Assembly: GCA_016716665.1 (NCBI GenBank)
Contig: JADJVH010000016.1
Coordinates: 55,434 to 119,433 of the forward strand
Direction: 5' to 3'
Origin: Candidatus Opimibacter iunctus
Lineage (GTDB): Bacteria; Bacteroidota; Bacteroidia; Chitinophagales; Saprospiraceae
DNA length: 64,000 nucleotides
Shown here: positions 18,015 to 27,813 of the stretch, piece after piece
Layout of the letters: each line of letters starts with the position of its first letter
Position numbering within the stretch: position 1 is the first letter of the stretch
The notes under the pieces: generated by a model
The model's input: the letters and a program-made list of their open reading frames with translations, nothing else
What the model was told of the DNA's origin: nothing
Databases searched by the model: none
Translations under genes and position numbers: made by a program

Positions 18015-19705
18015 ATGAATACCCTTAAATCCCTTTTGCTGTGCCTGATTATGGCAACTCCACTGGCGACTTCGGCGCAACTCAATTTTGACTGGGCCAC
18101 ATCGCTGGGGAGCAAGGAATCTGATTTTGCTGGCACCCTGCAACAAGATAACCAGGGACACCTTTTCTCCTTTTCTATGATCACGGATACCGCGGACCTT
18201 GATCCGGGGATTGGTGAGGACCTCCTGCTCATTGATGATCAACAGACTGGTATTCTGACCAAATGGACCACTGAGGGGGAATATCTCTGGAGCGGAAGAT
18301 TCCAATGCCCCCTTGAAGTCAGCGGCGGGATCATGGAAATAAAGGATAATCAAATGCTACTCTACCTCCATTATACTGACAGTCTGGTCTACACCCTGGA
18401 GGGAATCAGTACGACTGTCACTGTCAATCCCGGCAACCATGTTTGTGTCCTGAGACTTGACCTGGATGGAAACGTGACTTTTTTCAAAGATATTCATGAT
18501 CGATCAGGTTTTTATTTTTCTTACCTGAAGTCCAATGATGCAGGATTTGTCATTGGTGGTGGTGCATTCACAGACAGTATTGCTCTTCATACAGCCTCCG
18601 GGGAACTAAAAGCCATTTCACAAGGACAGGATGATGCCTACATCGCACTCTTCACACCCGATTTCAATGCAATTGGACTTCGTACACTGGGAGGTAAAGG
18701 TTCTGATTATATAGAAAATTTATATGTCGCTGATGACAGGATTTACTTTGCCATAGTCCATGACGACACCCTCACCATAGACCATGGTCAACAGTCGGAG
18801 ACTTTTCCTTCCAACGGAGAAGAGAATGGATTGTTTGGCTATGTGACAATATCTAACAATGATATTGTTGCCTATTCCTTTGGAGGTGACCTGGGCGATG
18901 AGCTACGATCTGTGGCAGCAGATAATTCAGGTAACATCTATGTATGCGGTTCATTTGAAGGAACGGTCAATTTTGAACATCCTGATGCGTCTCCTGTAGT
19001 CTTTACTGCAGTGAATGAGTCCGATGGTTTTGTATCCAAGTATACTCCTGACGGACACCTGGCATGGACGCGAATCATTAAGGACAGCGAGTATGGCGCC
19101 TTGTATGCCCTGTATATCCACAGGGACAATCAGCTTTACCTGGCAGGGTCCTACACCGGACATACAGATCTTGATCCCGGGCCGGATTCGATCATTGTCG
19201 AAACTCCAGGCTGGGGTGACATCTATACGGTCAAGCTTGACACGGACGGTAATATGAAATGGGTCTACCCCTTTGCCGGCCCTGATCTTGAAGGCATACG
19301 TGACCTGGTCATCAGTCCGGATGGCCGTTTATACATGGTCGGATTCAATTATGACACCTTTGATGCTGATCCTACTGACCAGACTTACCAGGTGCCCTAC
19401 TATGGTGGTTCTGACATCTATTTAATTGGGCTCACTGAAGAAAATGTAATTACCTCTTCGATAGAGGCGCCTGCAGTCCTGGTAGCTTTGTATCCTAATC
19501 CTTCTACTTCCGAAATCATCCTTTCTGCATCTATAGGTATTGAAAATGTTACATTCTATCGACCGATGGAGCAAGGGTCTACCCTCCTGTTATCTATGCT
19601 GGTAATAGTGCAACAGCAAATATTTCAAAATTCATTTCCGGCATGTATATCGTAAGGGTGAAAACTGAAGAGTCTTATTCCGCAGTCACTTTCCTGAAGC
19701 AATAG
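18015..19705 (+). CDS. T9SS-sorted surface protein with SBBP-like repeats (C-terminus frameshifted)
   Basis: Starts MNTLKSLLLCLIMATPLATS, a signal peptide directly after ATG 18015. The mature part consists of repeated strands of the SBBP/beta-propeller kind with the hallmark 'D..GN.y..G.F.gtvdfd' (NIYVCGSFEGTVNFEH, LYLAGSYTGHTDLDPG, KLDTDGNMKWVYPF). The first frame stops at 19655. One base appears to be missing at 19563-19564, and the continuing frame codes for DGARVYPPVIYAG ... ISGMYIVRVKTEE and ends at TAG 19705. The restored end (LYPNPSTSEIIL plus this tail) is a normal T9SS sorting domain. Likely a cell-surface protein of unknown binding role. A bidirectional terminator follows. Confidence 0.8.
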
Positions 19706-19746
19706 AAATATCCCAAAGTCTCCATAAAGCCTCATACCCCATGATC

Positions 19747-19780
19747 AAAAAGGGTGGCCATACCGGCCATCCTTTTTTTT
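19747..19780. terminator. Bidirectional rho-independent terminator
   Basis: GGGTGGCC and GGCCATCC pair with one G-U, around a short loop, flanked by A-runs on the left and eight T on the right. It lies between two convergent genes and can serve both strands. Confidence 0.85.
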
Positions 19781-19784
19781 ATCA

Positions 19785-20708
19785 TCAGAATGCGTAGCTA
19801 TAACTCACTCCAAAAACAAATCCCCTCGTCAATCCATCAGGTCTAGCATCCCTTACAATAAAAGGAAAGCCAAGATCAAACTCAAGGTTGCCGGTGGCGC
19901 CTGTTTTCACGTCTACGAAAATGGTACCATTGAGCGTCAGCCCATCTGATCCTGCAATCGGGTACTGTATACCATCTATATCGGTATACTCATCTTCAGC
20001 CACATGATAGATCGGCAGCAGGCCAGGAGTGATCGTGACTTTTTCACTCATCTCAATCGTACGGGATACATGCAGCATGATGTCCGCTTTTCGCTCAAAC
20101 GCATTGGTCGTCTGAATCTCGTGGAGTGGTGACAGCGTATCATACAGACCGGAGAAGAATGCATTGTCATTTTGATGCAAAGGAATCTGCACGGCAAGAG
20201 CCCATTGCCATTTTTCAGTATTATAGCGGATCCCTGTAAGCAGGTCAAGCGTACCCAGACTCGATTGATAATCCATCGGCAGAGGCAACCCGTCCTTTGC
20301 CCTGTCAGCTTTCATCAGCGGAATTTTTACTCCGGCCGTGAGCGTAAACTTTTGAGAAGCCTTATAGTTGACATTGGCAAAAATATCTCCGGGGCCCATG
20401 ACAGCTATATCATTCCCACGCTGGGACAGTAAGGTCAGTTTTGTATCGAGACTCCATTGCTCTCCCAATTTCCTGCTATACCCGACACTCCCTCCAAAGA
20501 CTGTAATCCCGTAATCCGCAGCCCCTATAGAAAGTCCTGCATTCACTTTATTATCGTGTTTAAGGAGTGGATTTTCCGGATCTGGTTTTAACACATCGAT
20601 TTTGCAGAGGCCTGCATCACTGCAACCCTGAGCATGTATTTTTGGCAGTATCGTCACTGAAAAAATAACTGCCAGAACTATGCTTAGCTGATATACACCC
20701 TTTTTCAT
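19785..20708 (-). CDS. Outer-membrane beta-barrel protein
   Basis: 307 residues from MKKGVYQLSIVLAVIFSVTIL, a signal peptide ending near IHAQG. The mature protein is made of alternating amphipathic strands (LSIGAADYGITVFGGSVGYS, KFTLTAGVKIPLMKAD, WQWALAVQIPLH) and ends in VSYSYAF, with the terminal aromatic residue of an outer-membrane barrel. Two cysteines (CSDAGLC) sit just after cleavage. It resembles the transporter or MetA-pathway-like barrels common in Bacteroidota. The substrate is unknown. I place the start at 20708 because the TAnnTTTG box at 20733-20740 overlaps the upstream in-frame ATG (20735). It is transcribed separately from the epimerase gene 22 bp behind its promoter region. 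Confidence 0.8.
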   Translation of the reverse strand: MKKGVYQLSIVLAVIFSVTILPKIHAQGCSDAGLCKIDVLKPDPENPLLKHDNKVNAGLSIGAADYGITVFGGSVGYSRKLGEQWSLDTKLTLLSQRGNDIAVMGPGDIFANVNYKASQKFTLTAGVKIPLMKADRAKDGLPLPMDYQSSLGTLDLLTGIRYNTEKWQWALAVQIPLHQNDNAFFSGLYDTLSPLHEIQTTNAFERKADIMLHVSRTIEMSEKVTITPGLLPIYHVAEDEYTDIDGIQYPIAGSDGLTLNGTIFVDVKTGATGNLEFDLGFPFIVRDARPDGLTRGFVFGVSYSYAF

Positions 20709-20732
20709 CTGATCCCTTATTTGATTACAAGA

Positions 20733-20740
20733 CAAAATTA
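20733..20740 (-). promoter_or_regulatory. -7 promoter box of the barrel gene
   Basis: TAATTTTG on the minus strand fits TAnnTTTG and lies 24 nt upstream of ATG 20708. The box covers the alternative ATG at 20735 and so decides the start. Confidence 0.6.
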
Positions 20741-20756
20741 AGGGATTTACAGGTTG

Positions 20757-21422
20757 CTATTTGAAACTGTTTATATCCAGGCTTTCCAAAACGTTAGTCT
20801 TGTATCCATGCATGGCAACACCAATCATCGCCTTGCCAATGATCACTGTGGTGGTTACATATCTTGGCATTCGCCTGAGCAATCCATACAATGGACTGAT
20901 GACGTTGTAGATGCCCTGATATAGGAGTGTTTTTGATTTGATCCCCTTCATCGGTTCTATAAAGCCGGGCCTGAACATATAGGCATCTTTAAAGCCTAGA
21001 GCCATCAGATCATTTTCGGTCTTGCCTTTGACCCTGGCCCACATAGATCTTCCCTTCTCAGTACTATCAGTGCCTGCTCCCGAGACATAACAAAATGTCA
21101 TATTCGGATTAAGCGGCAATAATTCCCTGGCAAAACCTAAGGTTAAATCATATGTCTTCCTGGTATAATCGGGCTCTTTCATACCAACTGAGGAAACGCC
21201 CATGCAGAAGTAACATGCATTATACCCGCTTAGCTCTCCCCTGATGGCACTCCAGTCAAAAAAATCCTTGTGGATGATCTCTTTGAGCTTCGGGTGACTG
21301 ATACCGACAGGGCTGCGGTTGATGATCAGGATATTTTCCACGTCAGGGCTGTCAAAGCATTCGAGCAGCACACCTTTGCCGACCATGCCGGTCGAACCGG
21401 TGATGATTACTTTTAAGTTCAT
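20757..21422 (-). CDS. NAD(P)-binding epimerase/dehydratase-like protein
   Basis: 221 residues with an atypical short-chain dehydrogenase/epimerase fold. The nucleotide-binding loop is ITGSTGMVGKG at residues 8-18, and further strands are ILIINRSPVG, ACYFCMGVSS and MTFCYVSGAGTDSTEKG. The family includes HTATIP2/YbjT-like oxidoreductases. The typical YxxxK is replaced by a WARVKGKTE segment, so catalysis is uncertain. It is cytoplasmic. The gene starts 6 bp after the stop of the TonB-receptor gene on the same strand, so the two probably share a transcript, but no functional link is evident. Confidence 0.85.
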   Translation of the reverse strand: MNLKVIITGSTGMVGKGVLLECFDSPDVENILIINRSPVGISHPKLKEIIHKDFFDWSAIRGELSGYNACYFCMGVSSVGMKEPDYTRKTYDLTLGFARELLPLNPNMTFCYVSGAGTDSTEKGRSMWARVKGKTENDLMALGFKDAYMFRPGFIEPMKGIKSKTLLYQGIYNVISPLYGLLRRMPRYVTTTVIIGKAMIGVAMHGYKTNVLESLDINSFK

Positions 21423-21427
21423 ATTGG

Positions 21428-23869
21428 TTAGTTGTTGACGCGTCTGCGTTCTTCTTCAGCACCGGTTTCTCGCTCCCGGGTGCCCTTTACTTTCTGATTA
21501 CCAAAATTACGGGTATAGGTCAGTTTGATCGTGGGCTGAGTAAACTGAAGCCGGCTACTGAAATATAGTTGTTGTTCCTCCAGGGAGAGTTGATCACGGT
21601 ACGTCATGGTGTTGAAGATATCATCGATACCCAGGCGTAACGTACCACCCTGGTCTCCAAACTTCTTCTGCAAGCCAAGGTTTACTGATCCAAAAGACTG
21701 CATCTGGAAGATCCCAAACAAACCTCCACTCACATACAGCCCGGTAATCTCAAAAGTAAACGCTTTGGGAAGGGTAAAAGTCTGAGAAGTGTACACGTTG
21801 AAATTGCCAGCTTCATAGGATTGCAAACCAAATTCGTCATACTTCTGAGCCTTCTGCAAAGCGCCACTAACATTGATGTACATATTCCACCATTTGACAG
21901 GGGTCAGTGGAAACGAAAATGTTAACGAATAGACTTGTGCTTGCTTTAGGTTCTCCGTAAATATCAATTGATTGTTTGTTCCATCAATGATGGTGCTCTG
22001 ATAATTGGCGATGGTGCTATCCTCGATTCCATACTTCAAGGAAATCAATGCCGACTTATAAGAATAACTAAGCTCAAAGTTGTTTGAAATAGCAGGCTGT
22101 ACAGCAGGATTTCCGGAAAAGAATGTATACGGATCCAGGAAAATTACAAATGGTGCCATATCATTAAATGTTGGCCGTGTGATCCTTTTCCCGTAGTTAA
22201 AATTGATGGTATTGCTTTCGTTGAGGCGCCGCGAAACAAAAAAAGTAGGGAAAAATTTGCCAAACTGGCGATCCACTATATCCTGTTCAGTTTCAGAACC
22301 AAGATTGGAATCCGTGTACTCATAACGCAAGCCTGCCTTGATGTCTGTTTTCTCATCGATTGGTGCTTCAAACGAAACATACGCTGCAGCAATAGTTTCA
22401 TCCAGATTGTACTTGGCGGTGAGTGCAGGATCATCAACCCAGTTTTGCCCGTCATCACTATATTCGACACTTACATCATTGGTAAAAGTAGAAGCAGTTC
22501 CTTTAACACCGGATTCCATTTTTACTTTCTTCCCGATTGGTGTCATATAGTCTATCTTACCCACTTTGATAGCGATGGGTGTAACTTTTGTAGCGCGGGT
22601 ATAATTTTCAAAAAGAAAGTTACCCTCCCCATCCTCATAATGGTTGTTATACTCCGTTGGATTGTTATCCTCGTACCACAGGTAATCGCCATCTACAGTC
22701 AGTTTTTTCCCTGGTGAAAAAGAATATTGAAGGTTGAGGTTGCCACTCAGGTTTTTCCATTGATTCAACTCTGTGTTTTCGATGGTGATGATGGTATCAA
22801 GCACCCCATCGCTGGTGAGGTTTGCTACATTGGTCGCGTCCATGACCCACTTTGTATCATACCCGGACAATAAACCGCCGATGATAAATTTATCATTGAC
22901 CTGGTAATCCAGTCCCAACCTGGCCATATGATTATTCCTGTTGGGAAACCGGTCTGACCTGGTCTCCGTCTCTACCTTCTCCCCATTGAGCTGGATGCTT
23001 CTATAGAATTCAAAGGTCTGTTCCTGCGACTCGTGGAGATAACTGTAATCTCCGAAGAAATTAGTCTTCTCTTTACGGAGGTTGAAATTAAGGCTGGCAT
23101 TGCCCACCGCACCTTTTCCATACCCGGCACCAAAAGAATATCCGCCATTGAATCCATCCCCAATATTGGCTTTGAGGATGATATTGATGTATCCCGCATT
23201 TCCTTCTGCATCTAATCCGGCAGGCGGAGTGGTGATGATCTCGATCTTTTCGACATTGTCAGAGCTCATGCCTTCAAGCAATTGGGAGACTGCCTCAGCG
23301 GGCATATAGTTGATCCGGCCATTGATCATGACCACTACCCCACTCTTACCACTGACCGATATGGTATTGCTCTGGCGATTGACCAGGACCCCTGGTGAGC
23401 GCTCCAATACATCGAGCACATTTGTTCCCGACAGGGTAATACTACTTGCCACGTTGACGACCATGCGGTCTATCTTTTGTTCGAAGAGTGCTTTCTTCGC
23501 GACTACCTGCACCTCATCCATCAATACAACGTCCTCGTGTAATACCATCTCTCCAAAATCCTTAGTACCTCCGACAGACTCAATGGTAAAAGCGTCCGAA
23601 TCATGATCTGTGTATCCCACCATCATAATCTTGAGTACATAGATTCCGGGAGATATGCCATTGATACTAAATGAACCATCATCATCGGATATACCGCCTT
23701 TGACTAATAGACTGTCGGCCGCGGAAAGCAACAGGACATTGGCATAGGAAACGGGCTGATGGGTTTCATCAGATACCCTCCCTACAATTCCTGACTGGGC
23801 ATGGATTGCTCCAACGGTCACCCCGAAAATCAATCCTGTGAAAAGGAGACTAAATGCATGTAGTTTCAT
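21428..23869 (-). CDS. TonB-dependent receptor, outer-membrane beta-barrel family
   Basis: 813 residues. A signal peptide (MKLHAFSLLFTGLIFGVTVGAIHA) is followed by a CarboxypepD_reg-like domain (GIVGRVSDETHQPVSYANVLLL, about 28-105), a plug domain (VLMDEVQVVAKKALFEQKID ... LDVLERSPGVLVNRQSN ... VVVMINGR, about 120-235) and a 14-strand-type OMP_b-brl_3 barrel to the C-terminus. The motif EKIEIITTPPAGLDAEGNAG is characteristic of the family. By family role it takes up, or serves as a channel for, a large or scarce substrate, energised by TonB. No SusD partner is adjacent, so it is probably not a polysaccharide-utilisation pair. The last 20 residues are charged, after the barrel strand KLTYTRNFG. 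Confidence 0.9.
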   Translation of the reverse strand: MKLHAFSLLFTGLIFGVTVGAIHAQSGIVGRVSDETHQPVSYANVLLLSAADSLLVKGGISDDDGSFSINGISPGIYVLKIMMVGYTDHDSDAFTIESVGGTKDFGEMVLHEDVVLMDEVQVVAKKALFEQKIDRMVVNVASSITLSGTNVLDVLERSPGVLVNRQSNTISVSGKSGVVVMINGRINYMPAEAVSQLLEGMSSDNVEKIEIITTPPAGLDAEGNAGYINIILKANIGDGFNGGYSFGAGYGKGAVGNASLNFNLRKEKTNFFGDYSYLHESQEQTFEFYRSIQLNGEKVETETRSDRFPNRNNHMARLGLDYQVNDKFIIGGLLSGYDTKWVMDATNVANLTSDGVLDTIITIENTELNQWKNLSGNLNLQYSFSPGKKLTVDGDYLWYEDNNPTEYNNHYEDGEGNFLFENYTRATKVTPIAIKVGKIDYMTPIGKKVKMESGVKGTASTFTNDVSVEYSDDGQNWVDDPALTAKYNLDETIAAAYVSFEAPIDEKTDIKAGLRYEYTDSNLGSETEQDIVDRQFGKFFPTFFVSRRLNESNTINFNYGKRITRPTFNDMAPFVIFLDPYTFFSGNPAVQPAISNNFELSYSYKSALISLKYGIEDSTIANYQSTIIDGTNNQLIFTENLKQAQVYSLTFSFPLTPVKWWNMYINVSGALQKAQKYDEFGLQSYEAGNFNVYTSQTFTLPKAFTFEITGLYVSGGLFGIFQMQSFGSVNLGLQKKFGDQGGTLRLGIDDIFNTMTYRDQLSLEEQQLYFSSRLQFTQPTIKLTYTRNFGNQKVKGTRERETGAEEERRRVNN

Positions 23870-23992
23870 CAGCTGGGTAATGAATCAATCTAAAAGTGGT
23901 TAAAAAGAAGTAAATCTGGGACTATCTGTTGGAGGATGCTCGGGACATCTGAGAAATAAAGATAATACTAAATGCTCATTATCATAGAACGT

Positions 23993-24472
23993 TTAGTCCA
24001 GTCTGCGGTAGTAGCCCCACACCTTAATCCCCCCGGGCACTGACTGGAACGGCTTGTCAAAGTAAGTGTTGATATCCAGGGAGAAGGTATCCACATAGGC
24101 GTAGGATTTGTAATCAACCGTCAATTGCACAAGGGGTATAGTATCCTCTTCCATGGATGCCTCAGGCACAAAATAGTTGATCACCCCTTCACAATATCCG
24201 AATGTATATACTTTGTAAAGTTGGGTTTCTGGTAGGTACCTCATCGAATCAATCCGGAATGGAGTGCCTGTGGCTGTATCCCTTGCTGTTGTATACTTGC
24301 CTGTCTCTATATGAAAAGTCCTCGTCTCTTTAATGCAATAACCAGAATAATGGCCAACCATATCATCAGGCCTGAATGGATCCTTGATGGCCTTCATGTC
24401 ATCATCGTGGCAAGACATGAGCAGCAATGCACATGAAAAATTAACCAGCAACCATAATCTTCGAAATACCAT
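23993..24472 (-). CDS. Lipoprotein of unknown function
   Basis: About 159 residues from MVFRRLWLLVNFSCALLLMSC, a lipoprotein signal with lipobox LMSC followed by HDDDMK. Acidic residues right after the Cys are usual for surface-exposed Bacteroidota lipoproteins. The rest is a small beta-rich domain (GHYSGYCIKETRTFHIETGK ... VQLTVDYKSYAYVDTFSLD) similar in outline to lipocalin-like lipid- or ligand-binding proteins (weak inference). The start overlaps the end of the T9SS gene by 32 bp, indicating co-transcription with it. Confidence 0.75.
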   Translation of the reverse strand: MVFRRLWLLVNFSCALLLMSCHDDDMKAIKDPFRPDDMVGHYSGYCIKETRTFHIETGKYTTARDTATGTPFRIDSMRYLPETQLYKVYTFGYCEGVINYFVPEASMEEDTIPLVQLTVDYKSYAYVDTFSLDINTYFDKPFQSVPGGIKVWGYYRRLD

Positions 24473-27080
24473 GGCCTGATGGAGTTTGGATATTGACAAA
24501 ATACAATCCGGGAGCCAGCCCGTGATCCAGATTCACGTGAATCTGGTTGCCAGTTAGTTGATCAAATCGTTGTTGATGAACTATTGCCCCGGCACTATTC
24601 GTCAATGTAATGTGCACATCTCCCCGAACCAACCTGTCAGCGGAAAAATCTACAGTGAATTGATCCTTGACAAATGTTGGATATACAGAAACTGGTAATT
24701 GACCCTCGCCATTAGTATACCGGGTGGAGTTGACCAGGTCCAGTTCATCCACAGGAAAAGTCATAATCCCCCTGCTGAAAGTTGCAGCGATGAGCGTGTT
24801 CTCTATTGGATTGTAATCCAGGTCATACACCGGCATGTAAGGCATATTGGAACCAACCCGCTCCCATGTTTCACCAGCATCCTGACTCAGATAGACACCG
24901 CCATCCGTTGCCGCAAATAGCACAGTATCGTTCCAGTCAGGCAGGATGTACAGGCTATTGACGCCCATCATAGGCAGACCAGATTGTATTGGATCCCAGT
25001 TGGCCCCTGCATCTTCACTACGAAAGATATATGGCTGATGATCATTGTCACGGTAACCAGAATAAGTAGCTATCACTCCTTCTGGATTGATAGTAGAGCA
25101 GGTAATGGAAGTCACATAAAACCCTGGGGTCCCATCTGTGATATTTATCCAGTTGAGTCCGCCATCTGCAGTAGTCCAGATCAACCCATCCTGCGTACCT
25201 GCATACAATCTCATTTCATCAAGCGAAGATTGCGCAATAGCGGTAATCGCCGGATATCGGTTACCTAAAATCATTTCACCTCGCGTCAGATCCGAGCTGA
25301 TCTCTGTCCATTCTCTCAGTGTATCCCGCATATCCATCCTGAAGACCCTGTCAGATCCGCAAAACAAAATCTTTGAATCTTGGGAACTCATCACCAGCGG
25401 CATATCCCAATATCTTGTACCATACAAGCCACTATTCAGTCCATCAAACTCAAATCCTCCATCTTCAGCAAAGTATATAAACCCATTTTGCGTGCAGGCA
25501 TAGATCCAGTTTGGTTCATCGGGATCAAACAAAGGCTGGAATCCATCTCCACCAAGGATGCGTTCCCATTCATTGAAGGATGCAGCATTTCCTCCGCTCG
25601 TACCATTATCCTGAGCACCGCCATAGTAAAGCCCGGGGGCATGCGGATTGAAGGTGGTGCGGTAAAATTGTGTGGAAGGAATGTTTTCGATATCTGTCCA
25701 TGAGTTCAACTGATCGATATCTGTCATGTAGGCTCCACCATCTGTACCGAGATACATATTGCCATGTGCAAAAACAAGGTCATGTTTGTCCGCGTGAACT
25801 TCATACGTCCACCATGGTGGTGTTGCTTCAAACCAGTTGATACCGCCATCGAGTGTGCGCAACATATCAACGCCCAGCATTAGGATATCCTGGGGATTAT
25901 CAGGGTTCACTTTGATCGCTTCAAAGTACCATCCAAACTGCCCGTGCAGATCACAATAGACTCCGTTTTCAGGAGCGATCGGGATCGTATCCCAGGTCAA
26001 TCCACTATCATACGATGTGTATATACTTTGAAGGGATTCAATATTGCCTATGCATCCCCCATTGTCAATGTCTCCGATATAACTGACGAATAAGGTACCA
26101 TCATTGGTGATCTCCACACTGGTGCGCGAATGCACCCTATCCGGAAGTCCATTGGTCACATTGACCCACGTAGCCCCATAATCATCACTCTTAAACAATG
26201 ATGTGCCAGGACCCAAAGAGCTGCTCTTTGTGCTCGACCTGATACGCTTCCAGCCTGAAGCCCATACACGGCCTGCTTTCAATGGGTCAGTCACAAGATC
26301 AATAACACCTGTACTGTCATCAATCGTGAGTGTCTTCTGCCATGTGGCACCTGCATTCACTGAGCGAAACAATCCCCTTTCATTTCCCTTTGAAGATGGA
26401 TACCCCATAGATCCGACATAGATCATCTCAGGGTTGTTAGGATCTACCACCACCTTAGACAACACACCTGTATCCTCAAGTCCTGAATAATGCCATGACT
26501 GTCCGCCATCATTAGACAGATATACCCCGGCACCATTGAATGGATAACCGGAGATATTGACATCACCTGTTGTTGCCCACACCCTATCCGGATCTGTCGG
26601 ATCAAAGCTGATATGGCTGATCGACAGATTAGGCTGATCATCAAATACAGGGTACCAGTTTTGTCCTCCATCTTCTGTACGATACATACCGCCCTGTGAA
26701 TAACCTATAAGAATCACATTGGGATCATCAGGATGCACGGCAATAGCATTTACTCTCCCACCTATATTGCCAGGTCCCTGGAGTGTCCATGGATAATCAA
26801 GTCCACGGTTAATTCTTTCAGCGGCACGATCATAGGCCATTGCCTGTCTGAGTTTAGACCGGAAGATCTCCGGGGCCGTTTCAGCATCCGGATAGTTCCT
26901 GTCCAGGAAGAAAAGCTCATTTGGACCCAACTTATCGGCAGGCTTGCCTTCCTCTTGCTGTTGAGGTTGCTCCGGGGGAGTCTCTTCAGACGAATTAAGC
27001 AGGATGACTATCGTGAGTCCGATAGCAGTCAGCAGGTACGCAAGAAGGATGAGGAGGGTGCGTCTCGATAGGTTGTTCAT
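24441..27080 (-). CDS. T9SS-sorted BNR/VPS10-like propeller protein
   Basis: 879 residues. A short basic N-terminus and a hydrophobic helix (TLLILLAYLLTAIGLTIVIL) act as signal or anchor, followed by a Pro/Gln/Glu-rich linker. The body consists of sortilin/glycosidase-type Asp-box repeats 'S.DGG.tW' (YRTEDGGQNWYPV, YLSNDGGQSWHYS, YKSDDYGATWVNV-like, WTTADGGLNWINI, YLSQDAGETWERV), which form one or two beta-propellers. The C-terminus is a T9SS sorting domain (VSVYPTFVKDQFTV ... LAPGLYFVNIQT). The protein is expected on the cell surface, but its binding partner is unknown. A -7 box is found 7 nt before the ATG. The lipoprotein gene downstream overlaps its end. Confidence 0.85.
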   Translation of the reverse strand: MNNLSRRTLLILLAYLLTAIGLTIVILLNSSEETPPEQPQQQEEGKPADKLGPNELFFLDRNYPDAETAPEIFRSKLRQAMAYDRAAERINRGLDYPWTLQGPGNIGGRVNAIAVHPDDPNVILIGYSQGGMYRTEDGGQNWYPVFDDQPNLSISHISFDPTDPDRVWATTGDVNISGYPFNGAGVYLSNDGGQSWHYSGLEDTGVLSKVVVDPNNPEMIYVGSMGYPSSKGNERGLFRSVNAGATWQKTLTIDDSTGVIDLVTDPLKAGRVWASGWKRIRSSTKSSSLGPGTSLFKSDDYGATWVNVTNGLPDRVHSRTSVEITNDGTLFVSYIGDIDNGGCIGNIESLQSIYTSYDSGLTWDTIPIAPENGVYCDLHGQFGWYFEAIKVNPDNPQDILMLGVDMLRTLDGGINWFEATPPWWTYEVHADKHDLVFAHGNMYLGTDGGAYMTDIDQLNSWTDIENIPSTQFYRTTFNPHAPGLYYGGAQDNGTSGGNAASFNEWERILGGDGFQPLFDPDEPNWIYACTQNGFIYFAEDGGFEFDGLNSGLYGTRYWDMPLVMSSQDSKILFCGSDRVFRMDMRDTLREWTEISSDLTRGEMILGNRYPAITAIAQSSLDEMRLYAGTQDGLIWTTADGGLNWINITDGTPGFYVTSITCSTINPEGVIATYSGYRDNDHQPYIFRSEDAGANWDPIQSGLPMMGVNSLYILPDWNDTVLFAATDGGVYLSQDAGETWERVGSNMPYMPVYDLDYNPIENTLIAATFSRGIMTFPVDELDLVNSTRYTNGEGQLPVSVYPTFVKDQFTVDFSADRLVRGDVHITLTNSAGAIVHQQRFDQLTGNQIHVNLDHGLAPGLYFVNIQTPSGHGISKIMVAG

Positions 27081-27087
27081 AGGATGT

Positions 27088-27095
27088 CAAAAATA
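27088..27095 (-). promoter_or_regulatory. -7 promoter box, possibly leaderless
   Basis: TATTTTTG on the minus strand matches TAnnTTTG. Only 7 nt separate it from ATG 27080, so transcription would begin at or next to the start codon. Confidence 0.6.
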
Positions 27096-27164
27096 GCAAA
27101 TGAATCGGCATAGCACCTGACCGTTATCCCCATCTAATGTCGGCTGGATTGCAGCCCGTCAGGT

Positions 27165-27563
27165 TTATGGCTGCAGGTACTGTAGGATGGGGTTCCAGTA
27201 AAAGTCATACCATCCTGCCTTCAGTTCCTCCACTTTGTGCTCCGGCACTCCTTTCTGGGTGAAAGTCATTTTGACACCCTTGGCTGCGGGTTCGAGGAGA
27301 AAGGTACAAAAGGAATAATGATCTTCGGGCCATCCATCTTCCTTAAAAACCCATGCCTGCTCTATTTTATTGTGCTCTGCCAATTCGATATTGTATCCAT
27401 GGCAATACCCCCCAAAGACGGAAAACTTCCCTTTTGGCCTTTTTGTCATAGCGGTTTTGGAGCCATGCAGCTTCGTCAGTGTCTTCGAATCAAGCAGCAA
27501 GGCATAGAGCTTTTCAGGTGTTGTTGGAAATGTGACAGTCTGTTTTATCGTTTTTGTCTTCAT
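27165..27563 (-). CDS. SRPBCC/AHSA1-family protein
   Basis: 132 residues of the START/Bet v1-like fold, AHSA1 branch. It shows the usual beginning (KQTVTFPTTPEKLYALLLDS), the middle GKFSVFGGYCHGYNIEL and the end GVPEHKVEELKAGWYDFYWN with the conserved tryptophans before the final helix. Members bind hydrophobic ligands or act as Hsp90 co-chaperone-like proteins, and in bacteria their role is mostly unknown. It is cytoplasmic and single-gene, with no promoter box found. Downstream lies an 80-bp spacer before the T9SS gene's start region. Confidence 0.85.
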   Translation of the reverse strand: MKTKTIKQTVTFPTTPEKLYALLLDSKTLTKLHGSKTAMTKRPKGKFSVFGGYCHGYNIELAEHNKIEQAWVFKEDGWPEDHYSFCTFLLEPAAKGVKMTFTQKGVPEHKVEELKAGWYDFYWNPILQYLQP

Positions 27564-27645
27564 ACAGCTAGTAAGTTTTGGAAGAAAGTTGATGTGTCAA
27601 TGGCTGGAATTGGTTTGCAAATAGAATTTCTCCTTCTCATCTGGC

Positions 27646-27799
27646 GTGTTCGACCACGGCTTCGCGACGACATGCCCGCCAAGGCGGACGACGACTATTC
27701 GCCTCCGGCGAAAGACCACGCGCATCGTGATGTGCTCATATCATGGTGGTCTTGTGGTCGGCCGCTAGGCCAGGTCGTCGCGAAGCCGTGGTCGAACAC
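27646..27799. repeat. 154-bp palindromic element with 26-bp perfect arms
   Basis: The arms 27646-27671 and 27774-27799 are perfect inverted repeats (GTGTTCGACCACGGCTTCGC and on). The interior holds smaller palindromes: CCGCC-AA-GGCGG (27676-27687), TTCGCC-TCC-GGCGAA (27698-27712) and GACCAC/GTGGTC. No open frame is convincing. It lies between murB and the SRPBCC gene and could fold as a long RNA hairpin or a DNA cruciform. Confidence 0.9.
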
Positions 27800-27813
27800 A
27801 TCACGCTAAGCTA

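Noticed and set aside
21428..23869. SusC of a polysaccharide-utilisation locus
   Set aside because: No SusD-like gene or glycoside hydrolase is adjacent, and the plug and barrel signature fit the OMP_b-brl_3 group rather than SusC.
27237..27809. Plus-strand frame of 190 codons over the SRPBCC gene and the palindrome
   Set aside because: It is antisense to a recognised SRPBCC protein and runs through the 26-bp inverted repeat; composition does not look protein-like.
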